A stretch of 64,000 nucleotides of DNA, from contig SKCR01025360.1 in assembly GCA_019454045.1 (NCBI GenBank), forward strand, positions 1 through 64,000, written 5' to 3'. The DNA is from Zanthoxylum bungeanum (Eukaryota > Streptophyta > Magnoliopsida > Sapindales > Rutaceae). Under the pieces are notes generated by a model that made no database searches, had not been told where the DNA came from, and worked only from the letters and a program-made list of their open reading frames with translations. Both the position numbers and the translations under genes were made by a program. This document shows positions 45,721-56,576 of the stretch, piece by piece (position 1 is the stretch's first letter; every line of letters begins with the position of its first letter).

Positions 45721-48540
45721 GGTATGCTTACTTGGAAAACTCTTCTGATTTACATGTGATTATTTCTTCGTCACTAACATTGGTGCAGGAAAAAAAGTTA
45801 TTGACAGTGTTACACGAGCATAAGAGAGGTATTGGCTAGACTATAGCAGACATTCGAGGCATTAGTCCATCATTTTGCATGCACAAAATCCTGATGAACG
45901 ATGAGTATAAAGCCACAGTGGAGCATCAACATAGATTGAATCCAATCATAAAAGAAGTCGTAAAGAAAGAAATTATCAAATGGTTAGATATTGGCATAAT
46001 TTACCCCATCTATGACAACAGTTGGTTGAGTCCTATGCAATGTGTACCCAAGAAAGGAGGAATGACGGTAGTCACAAATGAAAAGAACGAGTTGATTCCA
46101 ACAAGGACAGTGACTGGATGGAGAGTATGCATGGACTAGGGGAGGCAGAACAAAATAACATGGAAGGATCATTTGCCGTTACCATTCATTGACTAGATAT
46201 TTGACAGACTGGCGGGACATGAATTCTATTATTTTTTGGACGGATACTCGGGGTACAATCAGAGTGTCATCGCCCCAGAAGATCAGGAGAAAACCACTTT
46301 TACATGCCCGTTTGGTACTTTTGATTTCCACAGGATGCCATTTGGACTCTATAATGCTCCTGCCACATTTCAACGCTGCATGATGGCCATCTTTTCAGAC
46401 ATGATAGAACAAAGTATGGAGGTTTTCTTGGATGATTTTTGTGTTTGGAGATTCGTTCGACCACTGCTTGCAAAATCTGGAAAAAGTGCTACAAAGATGC
46501 GAAGATACCAACCTGGTACTCAAATGGGAAAAATACCACTTCATGGTGCATGAAGGAATTGTCATAGGACATCAGATCTCACAAAAGGGAATCGAGGTAG
46601 ACAAAGTAAAAATTGAGACAATAGAAAAACTACCTCCACCATCATCTGTCAAAGGGATCTGAAGTTTCATCAGGCATGCAGGATTTTAGGAGATTTATCA
46701 AAGACTTCTCCAAGATTGCTAAGCCTCTTTGCAATCTGCTGGAGAAAGACGTGCCTTTCAACTTCACCAAGGAATGCCACCATGCTTTTGAAATCTTGAA
46801 ATAGAAGCTGGTTTCTGCCCCCATCATAGTAGCACCAGACTGGACGCTTCCATTTGAAGTTATGTGCGATGCTAGTGATTTTATTGTAGGTGCAGTTTTG
46901 GGACAACGCAAAGCAAAAATTTTTCACACCATGTATTATGCCAGCAAAACTTTGAATGAAGCTCAACTCAACTACACAATAATTGAAAAGGAGTTGCTTG
47001 CAGTTGTGTTTGCTTTTGATAAATTCCACTCCTATTTGCTGGGTCCCAAAGTGGTGGTCTACACATATCATTTAGAAATCAAATACCTGATCGTGAAGAA
47101 AGATGCCAAGCCCAGATTGATTCGTTGGGTGCTTCTGCTGCAAGAATTTGACGTGGAGATCCGAGACAGAAAGGGGACAAAAAATTAAGTAGCTGATCAC
47201 TTGTCAAGGCTCAAAATTGGAGGAATAACTGGCAATGAACTGAGAATCAAAGAAATTTTTCCAGATGAACAGTTTTTTACCATCAAGCAGTACAAATTCC
47301 TTTGGTATGTTGACCATGTAAAATATATAGTATCGGGAAAATTTCCGTTGGAATGGACACATCTACAACGAAAGAAATTCTTCAAAGAAGTCAAGTACTA
47401 TGTCTGGGATGAGTCGTACTTATTCAAACGTTGTGCTGATCAATTGTTGATAAGTTATGTACCACAAGAGGAGGTCAATCATATATTGCCTTATTGTCAT
47501 TCATCATCATACGGCGGACACTTCAGCAGAGATAAAACTGCAGCCAAAGTCTTACAATCAGGTTTGTTCCGGCCCACCTTGTTTAAAAATGCTTACTTAT
47601 TCTTTCTTCAATATGACAGGTGCCAGAGAATGTGAAATATTTCAAGGAGAAATGAAGGACCTCTTCAAAACATTCTCGAAGTGGATATTTTTAATGTATG
47701 GGGGATTGATTTTATGGGACCCTTTGTTCCATCATTTGGAAACCTGTACATTCTGGTTGCAGTAGACTACATTTCCAAATGGGTTGAAGCAACAACACTG
47801 TCATCAAATGACTCAAAAGTGGTGATAAAAATCCTTAAAAAGAATATTTTCACTCGCTTCGGAACACATCGGGCAATTATCAGTGATGGTGGTACACACT
47901 TCTGCAACATATACTTCTATGCACTCCTATCCAAATACGGAGTTACTCATAAAGTTGCCACTACTTACCATCCATAGTCAAATGGAAAGGTTGAAGTTTC
48001 AAACAGAGAGATCAAGAGAATATTTGAGAGAACCGTTGGATCAACAAGGAGGGACTGGTCTACAAAACTGGATGACGCATTATGGGCCTACTAGACAGCT
48101 TACAAAACACCAATTAGTATATCCCCATATCGAATGGTGTTTGGGAAAAAATGCCATATATCTGTGGAGCTCGAACATAAAGTGACCTGGGCACTGAAGA
48201 AGTTAAATCTTGATCTACAAGCAGCAGGAGAGAAACAACTTCATCAACTGAACAAACTGGAGGAATTTCTTGTTCATGCTTATGAGAATACCAAACTGTA
48301 CAAAGAAAAGACCAAAAAATGGCATGATAAAAAACTAGTGCGAAGATAACTATAACCAGGGCAGTGGGTATTGTTATACAACTCAAGATTGAAAATTTTC
48401 CCTGGGAAGCTAAAATCACGGTGGTCAGGTCCATTTTTAATCACCCAAGTTTTACTATATGGAGCCATTGAGTTACATGATCCCAACTCCAATGATACAT
48501 TCAAAGTCAACAGCCAGCGTGTCAAACACTATTGGGGATA
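45721..48540 (+). pseudogene. Athila-D RT, RNase H and integrase, broken
   Basis: 45879-46139: RT N-terminus (SPMQCVPKKGGMTVV). 46236-46553: RT palm (DGYSGYNQ, RMPFGLYNAPATFQRCM) with FLDDF as the YxDD position; a frame change follows and 46432-46662 continues (FGDSFDHCLQNL). 46862-47188: RNase H ([34 protein letters not shown]). 47201-47635: integrase zinc region (HILPYCHSSSYGGHFSRDKT...CQRM). 47681-48110: integrase core with the first Asp in GIDFMGPF, the second in ISDGGTHF and the Glu in [12 protein letters not shown]; a stop sits between the last two. 48134-48349: integrase C-terminus (HDKKLVRR region), then up to about 48540 a strongly shifted end. Ty3/Gypsy order RT-RH-INT is evident. 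At least four stops or frame breaks make it inactive. Confidence 0.92.
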
Positions 48541-48726
48541 ATCATTTGGCGACAAAAAGAAAGTCTCACACTTGCAGATCCAGCCTAACGTTCGGGCAAT
48601 CATGTCTAGCTGAGGACGTTAAACTTAGCGCTACCAGGGAGGCAACCCATGTAATTTTTATATATATTGAGATTTGGTGTGTTTTATTTTTGTGTGTTTT
48701 AATTTTTCTAGGAAAAGTCACAGACA
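48541..48726 (+). other. Athila-D post-pol block, conserved part
   Basis: It includes AACTTAGCGCTACCAGGGAGGCAACCCA (family motif, here 48620-48650), which also occurs in Athila-C (39771-39810, inverted). Similarity between the two elements ends at CACAGACAGG (48717-48726) and resumes at 50251. Confidence 0.7.
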
Positions 48727-48788
48727 GGATGGAAGACGTTCTTACAAATCTTTAAAAGCATTTTTCTTCTCTCCCTAAAAACTCTCTA

Positions 48789-49172
48789 ATGAAAGTCTAC
48801 AAAACTCGCATTGAACGAATGAGACTTCTGATGATCAAAGGTATTCCTAGTGACATTCGTTGGATAATTGAAGCACGAGTCCGATTAGCATGTGAGTCAT
48901 CTGACTCTTTTATTTCATTTTTGCCTGGTTTGGGAAAAATCACATATGCTAAGAAAAGAAGAGCTAAACGATTAGGTGTTTGTTATAAATGTGCATGCAT
49001 GACATGCAATACTCCTTGTCGTTCTTTAGGAATGATGTCTGATAACCACGAAGATAAAATTAAATTCATTTGGGATGGCATGAGTAAGGAGTCTTTAGAT
49101 GACATATCATTGACTCTTGAGACACATCTCAGTGGATATGTGTTTCACGGGATTCACATGTTACATACATAG
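48789..49172 (+). CDS. Unknown cysteine-containing ORF in Athila-D (127 aa)
   Basis: An uninterrupted frame of 127 codons in the position where some Athila elements carry an env-like gene. The protein is basic and has no membrane segment that I can see. Features are DIRWIIEARVRLA (about residues 20-33), a KKRRAKR basic stretch (about 58-64), and a cluster CYKCACMTCNTPC (about 67-79) that could bind zinc. It ends LETHLSGYVFHGIHMLHT. After the stop the same frame could run on to about 49280 with one further stop, so the original protein may have been longer. It is absent from Athila-C. I do not recognise the family. It may be an own gene of this Athila lineage or part of a captured host transcript together with the LOG-like ORF. 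Whether it is expressed is unknown. Confidence 0.5.
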   Translation: MKVYKTRIERMRLLMIKGIPSDIRWIIEARVRLACESSDSFISFLPGLGKITYAKKRRAKRLGVCYKCACMTCNTPCRSLGMMSDNHEDKIKFIWDGMSKESLDDISLTLETHLSGYVFHGIHMLHT

Positions 49173-49542
49173 TTTCGAAAAGAAAGACAACAATTGAGTC
49201 TCGGGAATCTGACTTTAAAAGACCATTTTGCCAATTTATAAGAAAATTTGATGGGAAGCTTGACCTTGACACATAGATGTCATTCAAGCCGTTACATCCT
49301 GTACATATTATTATCTCTTTATCTTTCTCTAATAATTGCGATTTATTTTGTTATTTTCTTTTACTTTCGCCGACAGGATCCAGACTTTTTGACTTTCACG
49401 ATTTATTTTATTGTGTAGCTAACAATTGTCATTTGGAAGGTACTAGTGCTATTATTACTCACCCTTTTCAGGATCTATAAATTCAGCTCATCACTGCCCT
49501 CTTGTAGATATCCAGATTTGAGAAAGAAATATTTAAAAAAAA

Positions 49543-50136
49543 ATGGAAGCAACTTCAAGGAGACGAGTTGTTAATATCCGTGTGTTTTGCGGTACTAGTT
49601 CTAGTTCTAAACCAGAATTCAGTGAGGAAAAATAAGAATTGGGTAGAGTCATAGCTGAAATGAATATGCACTTAGTATATGGCGATGACAATCTTTGACT
49701 AACAAGGTACGTTTCTAGGGCTGTACAGGAATGACGTAGTCAAGTTTTGGGAATCATCCCAAAATCTTTGGCGGAGGCGAATCTTATCGGACAATCAAAC
49801 AGAGAGGAATACGTCGTGCTAGGTATGTCCGAATGACTTGTTGAAATGATTAATTGTGCTGATGCATTTATTGCTTTGCCAGGTGGCTTGGGCACAATGG
49901 AGGATATTTTCATAGTATTATCTTGGGCGAACTTGAACATACACCAGAAACCAATTAGACTGTTTAATGTTGATGGATTTTTTGACTTTCTTTTTGTGTT
50001 TCTTGAAGATGTCAGGAGAAATGGGTTCCTTTCAAAACCTGTAAAAGATTTCCTCTTCACTGTCAGAACATCCAATGATTTAATTGACCAACTCTTAGCC
50101 TTTAAACACAAATTGACCCTATCCTTTCCAAGATAA
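49543..50136 (+). pseudogene. LOG-like: LOG-like cytokinin riboside 5'-monophosphate phosphoribohydrolase, captured copy
   Basis: LOG enzymes release free cytokinin base and ribose 5-phosphate from the nucleotide, the last step in making active cytokinin, in cytosol and nucleus. One reading frame of 198 codons (LOG proteins are about 200-220 aa) starts at ATG 49543 and ends at TAA 50136. It has no frame shift and no intron. Matching landmarks: IRVFCGTSSS (residues 12-21), ELGRVIAEMNMHLVYG (32-47), VLGIIPKSL (68-76), CADAFIALPGGLGTMED (105-121) and the NVDGFFDFL region. Four in-frame stops (codons 31, 52, 64, 98) inactivate it. The glycine-rich turn after VYG reads GDDNL, PGGxGTxxE ends in Asp, and the Arg expected at codon 98 is a stop. 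It lies between integrase and 3' LTR of Athila-D, same strand, and is absent from Athila-C. Host LOG genes have several introns, so a copy made from mRNA is likely. Confidence 0.88.
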
Positions 50137-50250
50137 ACTAAAATGATAATGATCGTGGTAAGAAACGTCGGATAAATCTAGATCTTAACCTTTAATTTTC
50201 TGTACAATTACACGCTAACCAGGTACTGTTTACTAAACTCTTTTTTTTTT

Positions 50251-51431
50251 TAAGACACTGGGATAATGTCTCAATTAGGTTTGCGGGAGGGGAATAGTTG
50301 ACTAGTATTTTTTTTTTTTCTTGTGTTTTTTTTGTCAAAAATTCAAAAAAAAATTTAAAAAAAATCGTAAAAAATTTGTGTTTTTTATGTTTTAAATTTG
50401 ACTAATCAGGTGAAATTATGTTTGAGATAGATGTGTAAGGAATTTCCACTTCTGATACGTATCTCAACCTATTTCGTAACTAGTTAATTTTTATTTATTT
50501 ATATTTGAATTATTTAAATTCGTTAATTCTTTATAATACTAACTAAATTGGATCTTCATATGCTCAGTTGACAGGTATTATCAACATGCATAGTAACATA
50601 CGAACATGGTCGTACATGAAAAGTTTGTAATATTCAGTACTCTAGTTTATTAGAGGAAGCATCTAAAAGCGATGGATTAAAAAAAATGTGTATATAATAA
50701 TTAACCATGCTTTTACGTAGTAATTAGATATCTTGCCTCAGTAAGCAGTGATTGTTCGCGTCAAACGGAAAAGCCTGAGTTAATAATAATAAAGTTTCTA
50801 TTTAGTAACTGGACATCTTACCTAAGTAAGCAATGATTTTTGCATCAAACGGTAGAACCTTTAAACATATAAGATCCGAGTAATTAAGTCTGTAGGGGTG
50901 TCTTAACACCTAATGCCCTAAATCCAAGTGGTTTGGGAGTCACTGGCCCAAAGCTCGCTACATGGATTAAAGATGTTATAAAAAAATCATTGCCAAAAAG
51001 GTGTGAATTCTGATATAACTTTAGCACAAAAATATTACTTTCTTTTCAACAACACTTATGAATATTGGGGGCACAATGAGTTGATTAATACCTTGTTAGT
51101 TGTGCATATGGAGAATTGTAAAAATAATTGGAGAATTTACTTAGTAATTTAGAAAGAAAGAAAACAATTATTAACTTTGATAAGAATTTCATTTGTTTAG
51201 TCACTAACTTGTTTTGTGTGTTTGATTTTACATTTGATTGACGTTTGTGGGTATCGTCGCTGTAAGCCCTCTCGAGACTACAACTCGTCCACTAGGGACA
51301 CCTAGAGGTTTAAAGGCTTGTTGCATACGCTAAATGTAACTGTGATCCCTACGAAAATGGCTTAGTTTAATTTAAAAGTTGTTTATTGTAATTTATTTTG
51401 TTGTTTTGCTATAGGACTAGAAAAATGTTAG
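50251..51431 (+). other. Athila-D region before the 3' LTR
   Basis: Non-coding and AT-rich, collinear with 38192-39400 of Athila-C (inverted). It contains homopolymer runs (50310-50390), two copies of the CACTGCTTACTGAGG-type repeat (50728-50770 and 50812-50855, inverted relative to 38693-38920), and the block CTCGTCCACTAGGGACACCTAGAGG (about 51285) shared with Athila-C. No ORF. Confidence 0.7.
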
Positions 51432-51442
51432 GTTTGAGGGTG
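51432..51442 (+). other. Polypurine tract of Athila-D
   Basis: GTTTGAGGGTG directly before the LTR start TGATAAGCGG. It differs by one base from the Athila-C tract. Confidence 0.82.
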
Positions 51443-53118
51443 TGATAAGCGGAAAATATATCAATATTTACCGCCCTTTTTACTTAATTTTTTTGTATAG
51501 TTTCTCGGGTATTGTGAATATTTTTATGTGTTTTGTGTTATTTTGCAGATAAATAAAGTTTTGAAATTCACCGGAATCGAATCGGGGCTAAAATGACAAA
51601 ATTCGGATCAAAAAGCTCAAAATGGGAAATTAACTACTCACGCGTCACGACGTGAATACATCTTTGCGTCGCGATGCGCCACAATCATGCAGCCTGCTGA
51701 CACACGTCATAGATTGCATCAGAATGATGTCATCACTGTATCTCGCGTCGCGACACAAACCCTTAACGCGTCGTGACACCGAAGCAATAATTCAGCTAAC
51801 GACACTTGTACAGTACTTAGCACACGTCGCGACATGCATAAGTTTTACGTCGCGACGCGTGGCATTTTTTATGCCAATAAATTGAGGCCTGATTCAAAAG
51901 GAAAATTCATACTTTCTTTTAGGGATTTCCTTAAGAATATTAAGAAGATAGTATCTTGCTTGTTTATTTACATCTTTCTTGTATTTAATTTTTATTTTAA
52001 GCAATAAATCTTTCTTTGTTTTACTTTAAAGTATGAGTAGGTAACTTCTTTCTGCTGGGGTCAAAGGTACAGCTTTTATTACTATAATTTAGATTAATCT
52101 CCCTTAGTTATAATATATAAACTATCTTAAAACATGACTTGATGGGATACCGCCTTTATGGTCGGTTGGACTTAATTAAATTGATTTTAACCTGACTTTA
52201 TTGGATACCGCTTTTAAGGTCAGTTGGTAATGTCACGCAGATTTATATATTATAATAAGAGATATTTCTAAATTACAAGTAATAAAAGTGGATCCCCTAA
52301 CCCCAATATTTTATTTTATTATTTTATTTTACCTTTTTAATTTTCAAGTTAATTTTATAATGCTTTCTTTATTTATGTCTTTAATAATCATATATATGTG
52401 TTGTAACTAAATACCGTATCTAGGGTTGTGATGAATTCCAATATCACCGGTTTATAAGTTGGTTAGTTTTTGCCTTGGGTAATATATTGGTTTATTTATT
52501 GAATCATAATCTTAATGCTTCTTATTAACTGGCCACTAATAAGATTGATTTGATAAACTTAAAATGAACTTGACAAAGGGATTTTAGGTTTCAACCGTAG
52601 ACTCAATAGCTTACGATTTCTCCTTAGGGAAGGTGTCCCTTAGGTAGATTTCCTTACAGTATAGACATATACTTGTCGTGCGGGGATACCATAATCGGAA
52701 CTTAATCTTAATGAATTCAGGTAACTTGGTTAACATAGACATATGATTAATAGGGTTACTTTGGGTATTTGCATCTGACCATCGACATAGGCTTTTGCAT
52801 ATTTTCGTGTTCCAGGTTAATAAACAGATATATTACAAAAAAAAAATAATCACTTCATATTTAAAAGATTTTGGAAGGATTCACAACATTAGATAGCTTT
52901 ATAATATTGATTTTTCCTTTAATTCACTTTCACATTATTTTAATTACTTGTCTTCAGTAAACATCACCAATCAAACAACAATCAATCAATTAGATACTCG
53001 TAGAATTTTAACTTCAATCAATTAATAGCATAAGTTTTAAGTCCTCGTGGGATCGATACATTTGTACTACTTGAGTGATATGTGCGCTTGCGTTACGTGT
53101 GTGTTTATACACCGATCA
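51443..53118 (+). mobile_element. 3' LTR of Athila-D (1676 bp)
   Basis: It begins TGATAAGCGG and ends ACCGATCA at 53118. It is homologous to the Athila-C LTR in opposite orientation. Between 51640 and 51870 it carries six TCGCGA- or TCACGA-type sequences such as TTGCGTCGCGATGCGCC and ACGTCGCGACGCGT, followed by a TATA-like segment (near 51880). Two GGCGGTA-type subrepeats (inverted) lie at 52147-52230. The downstream flank (53119 onward) is an inverted Gypsy LTR fragment. Confidence 0.88.
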
Positions 53119-53540
53119 ACGCCCCAAGACCACTAGTTTCAGGGACATGAGTGGCTTGCTTTGGGGGACGGTTATACGTAACGCCCCAAAGTCATGGATT
53201 TGCACTCCTGGCTCTAGTTAAGCGTACAGGGGGACGGTGATACGTAACACCCACATACGTCAGGTTTTTAGAGATAGATACAGATTTCAGAAATAGTTTT
53301 CAAATACAATTTTCAGAAATAGTTTTTAGAAAGAAAGTTTTCAGAAAACAACAGTTTTTTTTATAAGAAACTTTCAGAAAAGATAAGTTTTATAGAAAGA
53401 GTTCAGAAGAGACTTTCAGAAAGAAGCCCAGAGTTTTCAGACAGAAAAAGAGTTTTCGTATAAATCTATTTCTTGAACTTTGGTTTTAGAACCAGATATT
53501 TTTATAACATTATTTCAGTTTTCGTCCACTCACTTAGATC
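53119..53540 (+). mobile_element. Inverted fragment of the Gypsy LTR
   Basis: The reverse complement matches about 32970-33330, including two hairpin units (about 53163-53190 and 53228-53252) and the start of a third at 53119. The fragment runs opposite to the LTRs at 32568-36477. It begins exactly at the Athila-D LTR end, so Athila-D inserted into a Gypsy LTR or was joined to one. Confidence 0.75.
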
Positions 53541-53781
53541 GTTAAAACGACATATTATTCCAACAATATAAATTGTAAACATACATAAAACAAAAAGTAA
53601 TGCATTGACCGGGCTTTTTGGTTTTCTATATTAATCTAATTAATACACAAAATACCCAAGGCATTCCTTGGTCTTCAACTCTTGACTCCATGGATTGTCC
53701 TGCAGAAAGTTTGCTCATTGAGTAGTAACATTTGCAATATATGGATATAATGCTTCAAGTAGTCGTGTGCTAACTACGGAC
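53541..53781. other. Unassigned sequence
   Basis: About 240 bp without ORF or recognisable repeat, between the Gypsy LTR fragment and the start of Copia A2. Confidence 0.4.
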
Positions 53782-56560
53782 TGTTAGGGTTGGTGCACTG
53801 AGCGCCAATTTCTCTTGTATTTCCTTATAAATATTTGTATAAATATTTTATTTTTAATAAAATTAACAGTTTCTATAATATGAATTGTATCATAGCATTT
53901 TCATTCTTAGATTGTTCCTGGTCAAGGTTTACATTACTTGGCTAGTTAAGTAAACCCGTTGAGACTGGTACATGTCGTATACTGAAAACTTGGATTCCAA
54001 TGGTTTCTTAATGAACGATGAGTCTTGGAGACTCGTATAGACATGTAGGTATTTATATCGGATAAACATTGAATGACTCACCGAAGATTCTTAATAGATG
54101 GTACACCAACGTCAATAAGAATATTCTCGGGTTGAGTGAGCATAGTGGTCCTTCGACTTTAGATACCACCGTGGATATAAGACGTATCCTCCGCACTTTG
54201 ATGGCAGTCACGTCACCGCTCTATTTAGATCAGACCTCCGCCTGTTCATTGGGTGTGGACTGATCCTCAGGACATCCTGTGTGTATCAAGATAAGGATCT
54301 GTTAGTTCTGTGTACAGATCATATGTATCTATTATAGATTTAGCAATCTTTTAAATCCATGGGCCCGTGGTACACTGTAGAAGTGAGTTCTAAGTTTTAT
54401 TGAGAGATTGCTAATAAAATCATCGACGAGATTATACCCATATAGATTTGACGTTTATATCTATATCTCTGGAATAATCTGGATACCTGTGACGAAAGGA
54501 TTATACGTATGTTGTGACCTCGACCTGTATGATTCAACGAATTTATTTGTGGTCGTCATAATTTACGAGTGGATATATTATGGACATGAAATTGGATTTC
54601 GTGACGGATATGCCTGAATCTAGAGAGTCTTACTAATGAAATATACTCTTAAAGCACTATGGCAAATAGAGGTGTTCACGGGTCGGGTCGGGTTGGGTTT
54701 GTTAAAATTTTGTGAGACCCGATCGGATCGGGTCACGCGAAGGTCGGATCGCGGGTCGGGTTACACGAAGGTGAAACCCGATCGGATCCGGGTCGGGTCA
54801 GGTCGGCAGAAAAAAAATAATTTTTTTAAATGAATTAATTATTTTGAAATATAAATATTAGTTATTTTATTTCCCAAAAATTATCATATTTATAAAGTTT
54901 TAATACAACAAAAATAATAAACAAATGAAATAAAAGTAAAAACTTTAAAAAATAATAAAAATTTTTTTAGAAAAATAATAAAAATACTATAGGGTCGGGT
55001 CGGGTCGGGTAGGGTTTTAGTATCAAACCTGTTGCCCAACCCGAAAATTTCGGGTCGGGTTGGGTGGAAAAATTGGCAAATTTTTTTTGGACCCGCGCGG
55101 GTCGGGTCGCGAGTTGACCCGACCCTATGAAAAACCCTAAGGGCAACTATTATAAATAATATTGATTATTTATAAATCGTTTAACGGTTAAACGAAAAAT
55201 GCAAGCTTAAAGGGTTACCTGACCGTTTTCTAATTAGTGTATATTTAGATTAAATACTTGATTTTATTAAATACATATTAATTATTTGTCAAATAAAGTA
55301 TTTGACATGTATTCCAAATATATGTATTATCAAAATATTTAATGTAAATATGATACATGTATTTAGATATTTGTATTAAATAATTGTCTAATTATTTAAT
55401 TGTTAAATAATTACAATTATTTAATATTTTTATCTTTATCATTATTATGTTTTAAATGGCTAATTTTGATTGGTGCACATGTATTTTTATTTTTGAAAAT
55501 GGTAGCATTTTTTGACTTTGAATTCTTTTAATTTGATTAAAAAATTGAAAAATAAAAAAATTACCATTTTATCCTTGTAAAAGTCGGCCAACCCTAGATC
55601 TAAATGTTATCATTTTTCATTTGCTTCATTAACACAATAAGCTAAGTCTCCAAAATATTACAAAGAAAAGTTGAGGGAAAAGAAAGCAAAAGGAAGAAGA
55701 TTTGAAGAAATCTTGAAATAAAGTAAGTTTTTTCAATTCCTTTTCAACTAGAAAAATGTTTCTAGGGTTTCAAGCTTTAACATATGATGTTTGTATTTTT
55801 CTCTACTACATTTAGGGTGTAATATTTGTGTTGGAAGCTTAGATGAAAGTTGTTAGCATGCATGTTAATGAAGAATGCTTATATGGTATTATTAAGCTTT
55901 CTTTTAGTCATTAGATGACTTGGTTGTCATTCTAGAGTTGTTAGGCCACTCAGTTCTGACCTAGAATTTTTATTGAGTTGTTTCATGGTCGTGAGACTTG
56001 TTTGGTGTTGTAGAGATTAGATTAAAGTGTTGGATTGAATTAATTTGGTGTAATTTGTTCAATTTATTGAATTTATAAAATTAGGATTTATACCCTTTCC
56101 AAATTTGGGACTTTTCATATATGTGTTTTATATATGATGTATATTTAATTCGGTGTTGATTGGATTTGATCTTGACTTGTTTTGAACAAGATTGGACTAA
56201 AATGATCAAAATTGAAACTTGGTGGGCCTCACGACAATTTTCAGGAAATATGGGATTTTCGGTTGCAATTGTGTTTTGATGTGTATGACATGTTTAAAAT
56301 CATTTTGGTAATGATTTGGAATCACTCAAAATTGTATTTGACAATTTAGGGACTAAAATGATCAAAATGTAAAATTTAGTGGCTTTTCGGAAATATTGGA
56401 AAATTCTGAATTTTTTGGTAAAAATCTGTTTTTGTTGAGTATTGAGTGATTAAAATAAATTATTTTATTTTAATTACCCAAGAAAAATAAAAGAAATCAG
56501 AAAATTTGATTTTCTGACATTCCATTGCGTTACCCAGAAATACTGCCTAAAACCCCAACA
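53782..56560 (+). mobile_element. 5' LTR of Copia-A2 (2779 bp, including a MITE)
   Basis: It begins TGTTAGGGTTGGTGC and ends CCCCAACA. It is collinear with the solo LTR at 39832-42236. The extra length is explained by the MITE at 54669-55141 plus its 8-bp duplication; without them the LTR is about 2.3 kb, close to the 2.4 kb of the solo LTR. Confidence 0.9.
54661..55149. mobile_element. hAT-like MITE (473 bp) with 8-bp target duplication
   Basis: The element (54669-55141) is flanked by GGCAAATA and GGCAACTA, an 8-bp duplication with one mismatch. The Copia-A solo LTR lacks this insert at the matching place (about 40795). The ends form imperfect inverted repeats: GAGGTGTTCACGGGTCGGG on the left, and on the right a sequence whose complement reads CTTAGGGTTTTTCATAGGGT. 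The body is rich in GGGTCGGGT units on both sides of an AT-rich centre. It encodes nothing. The 8-bp duplication and the GGGTGTTCA-type end suggest the hAT superfamily. Confidence 0.75.
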
Positions 56561-56564
56561 AAAA

Positions 56565-56576
56565 TGGTATTAGAGC
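56565..56576 (+). other. Primer binding site, initiator tRNA-Met (Copia-A2)
   Basis: TGGTATTAGAGC, one mismatch to the tRNA-Met complement, 4 bp after the LTR end. Confidence 0.9.

Noticed and set aside
54678..54800. GGGTCGGGT repeats as interstitial telomere sequence
   Set aside because: The plant telomere unit is TTTAGGG. These repeats belong to a MITE with inverted ends and target duplication.
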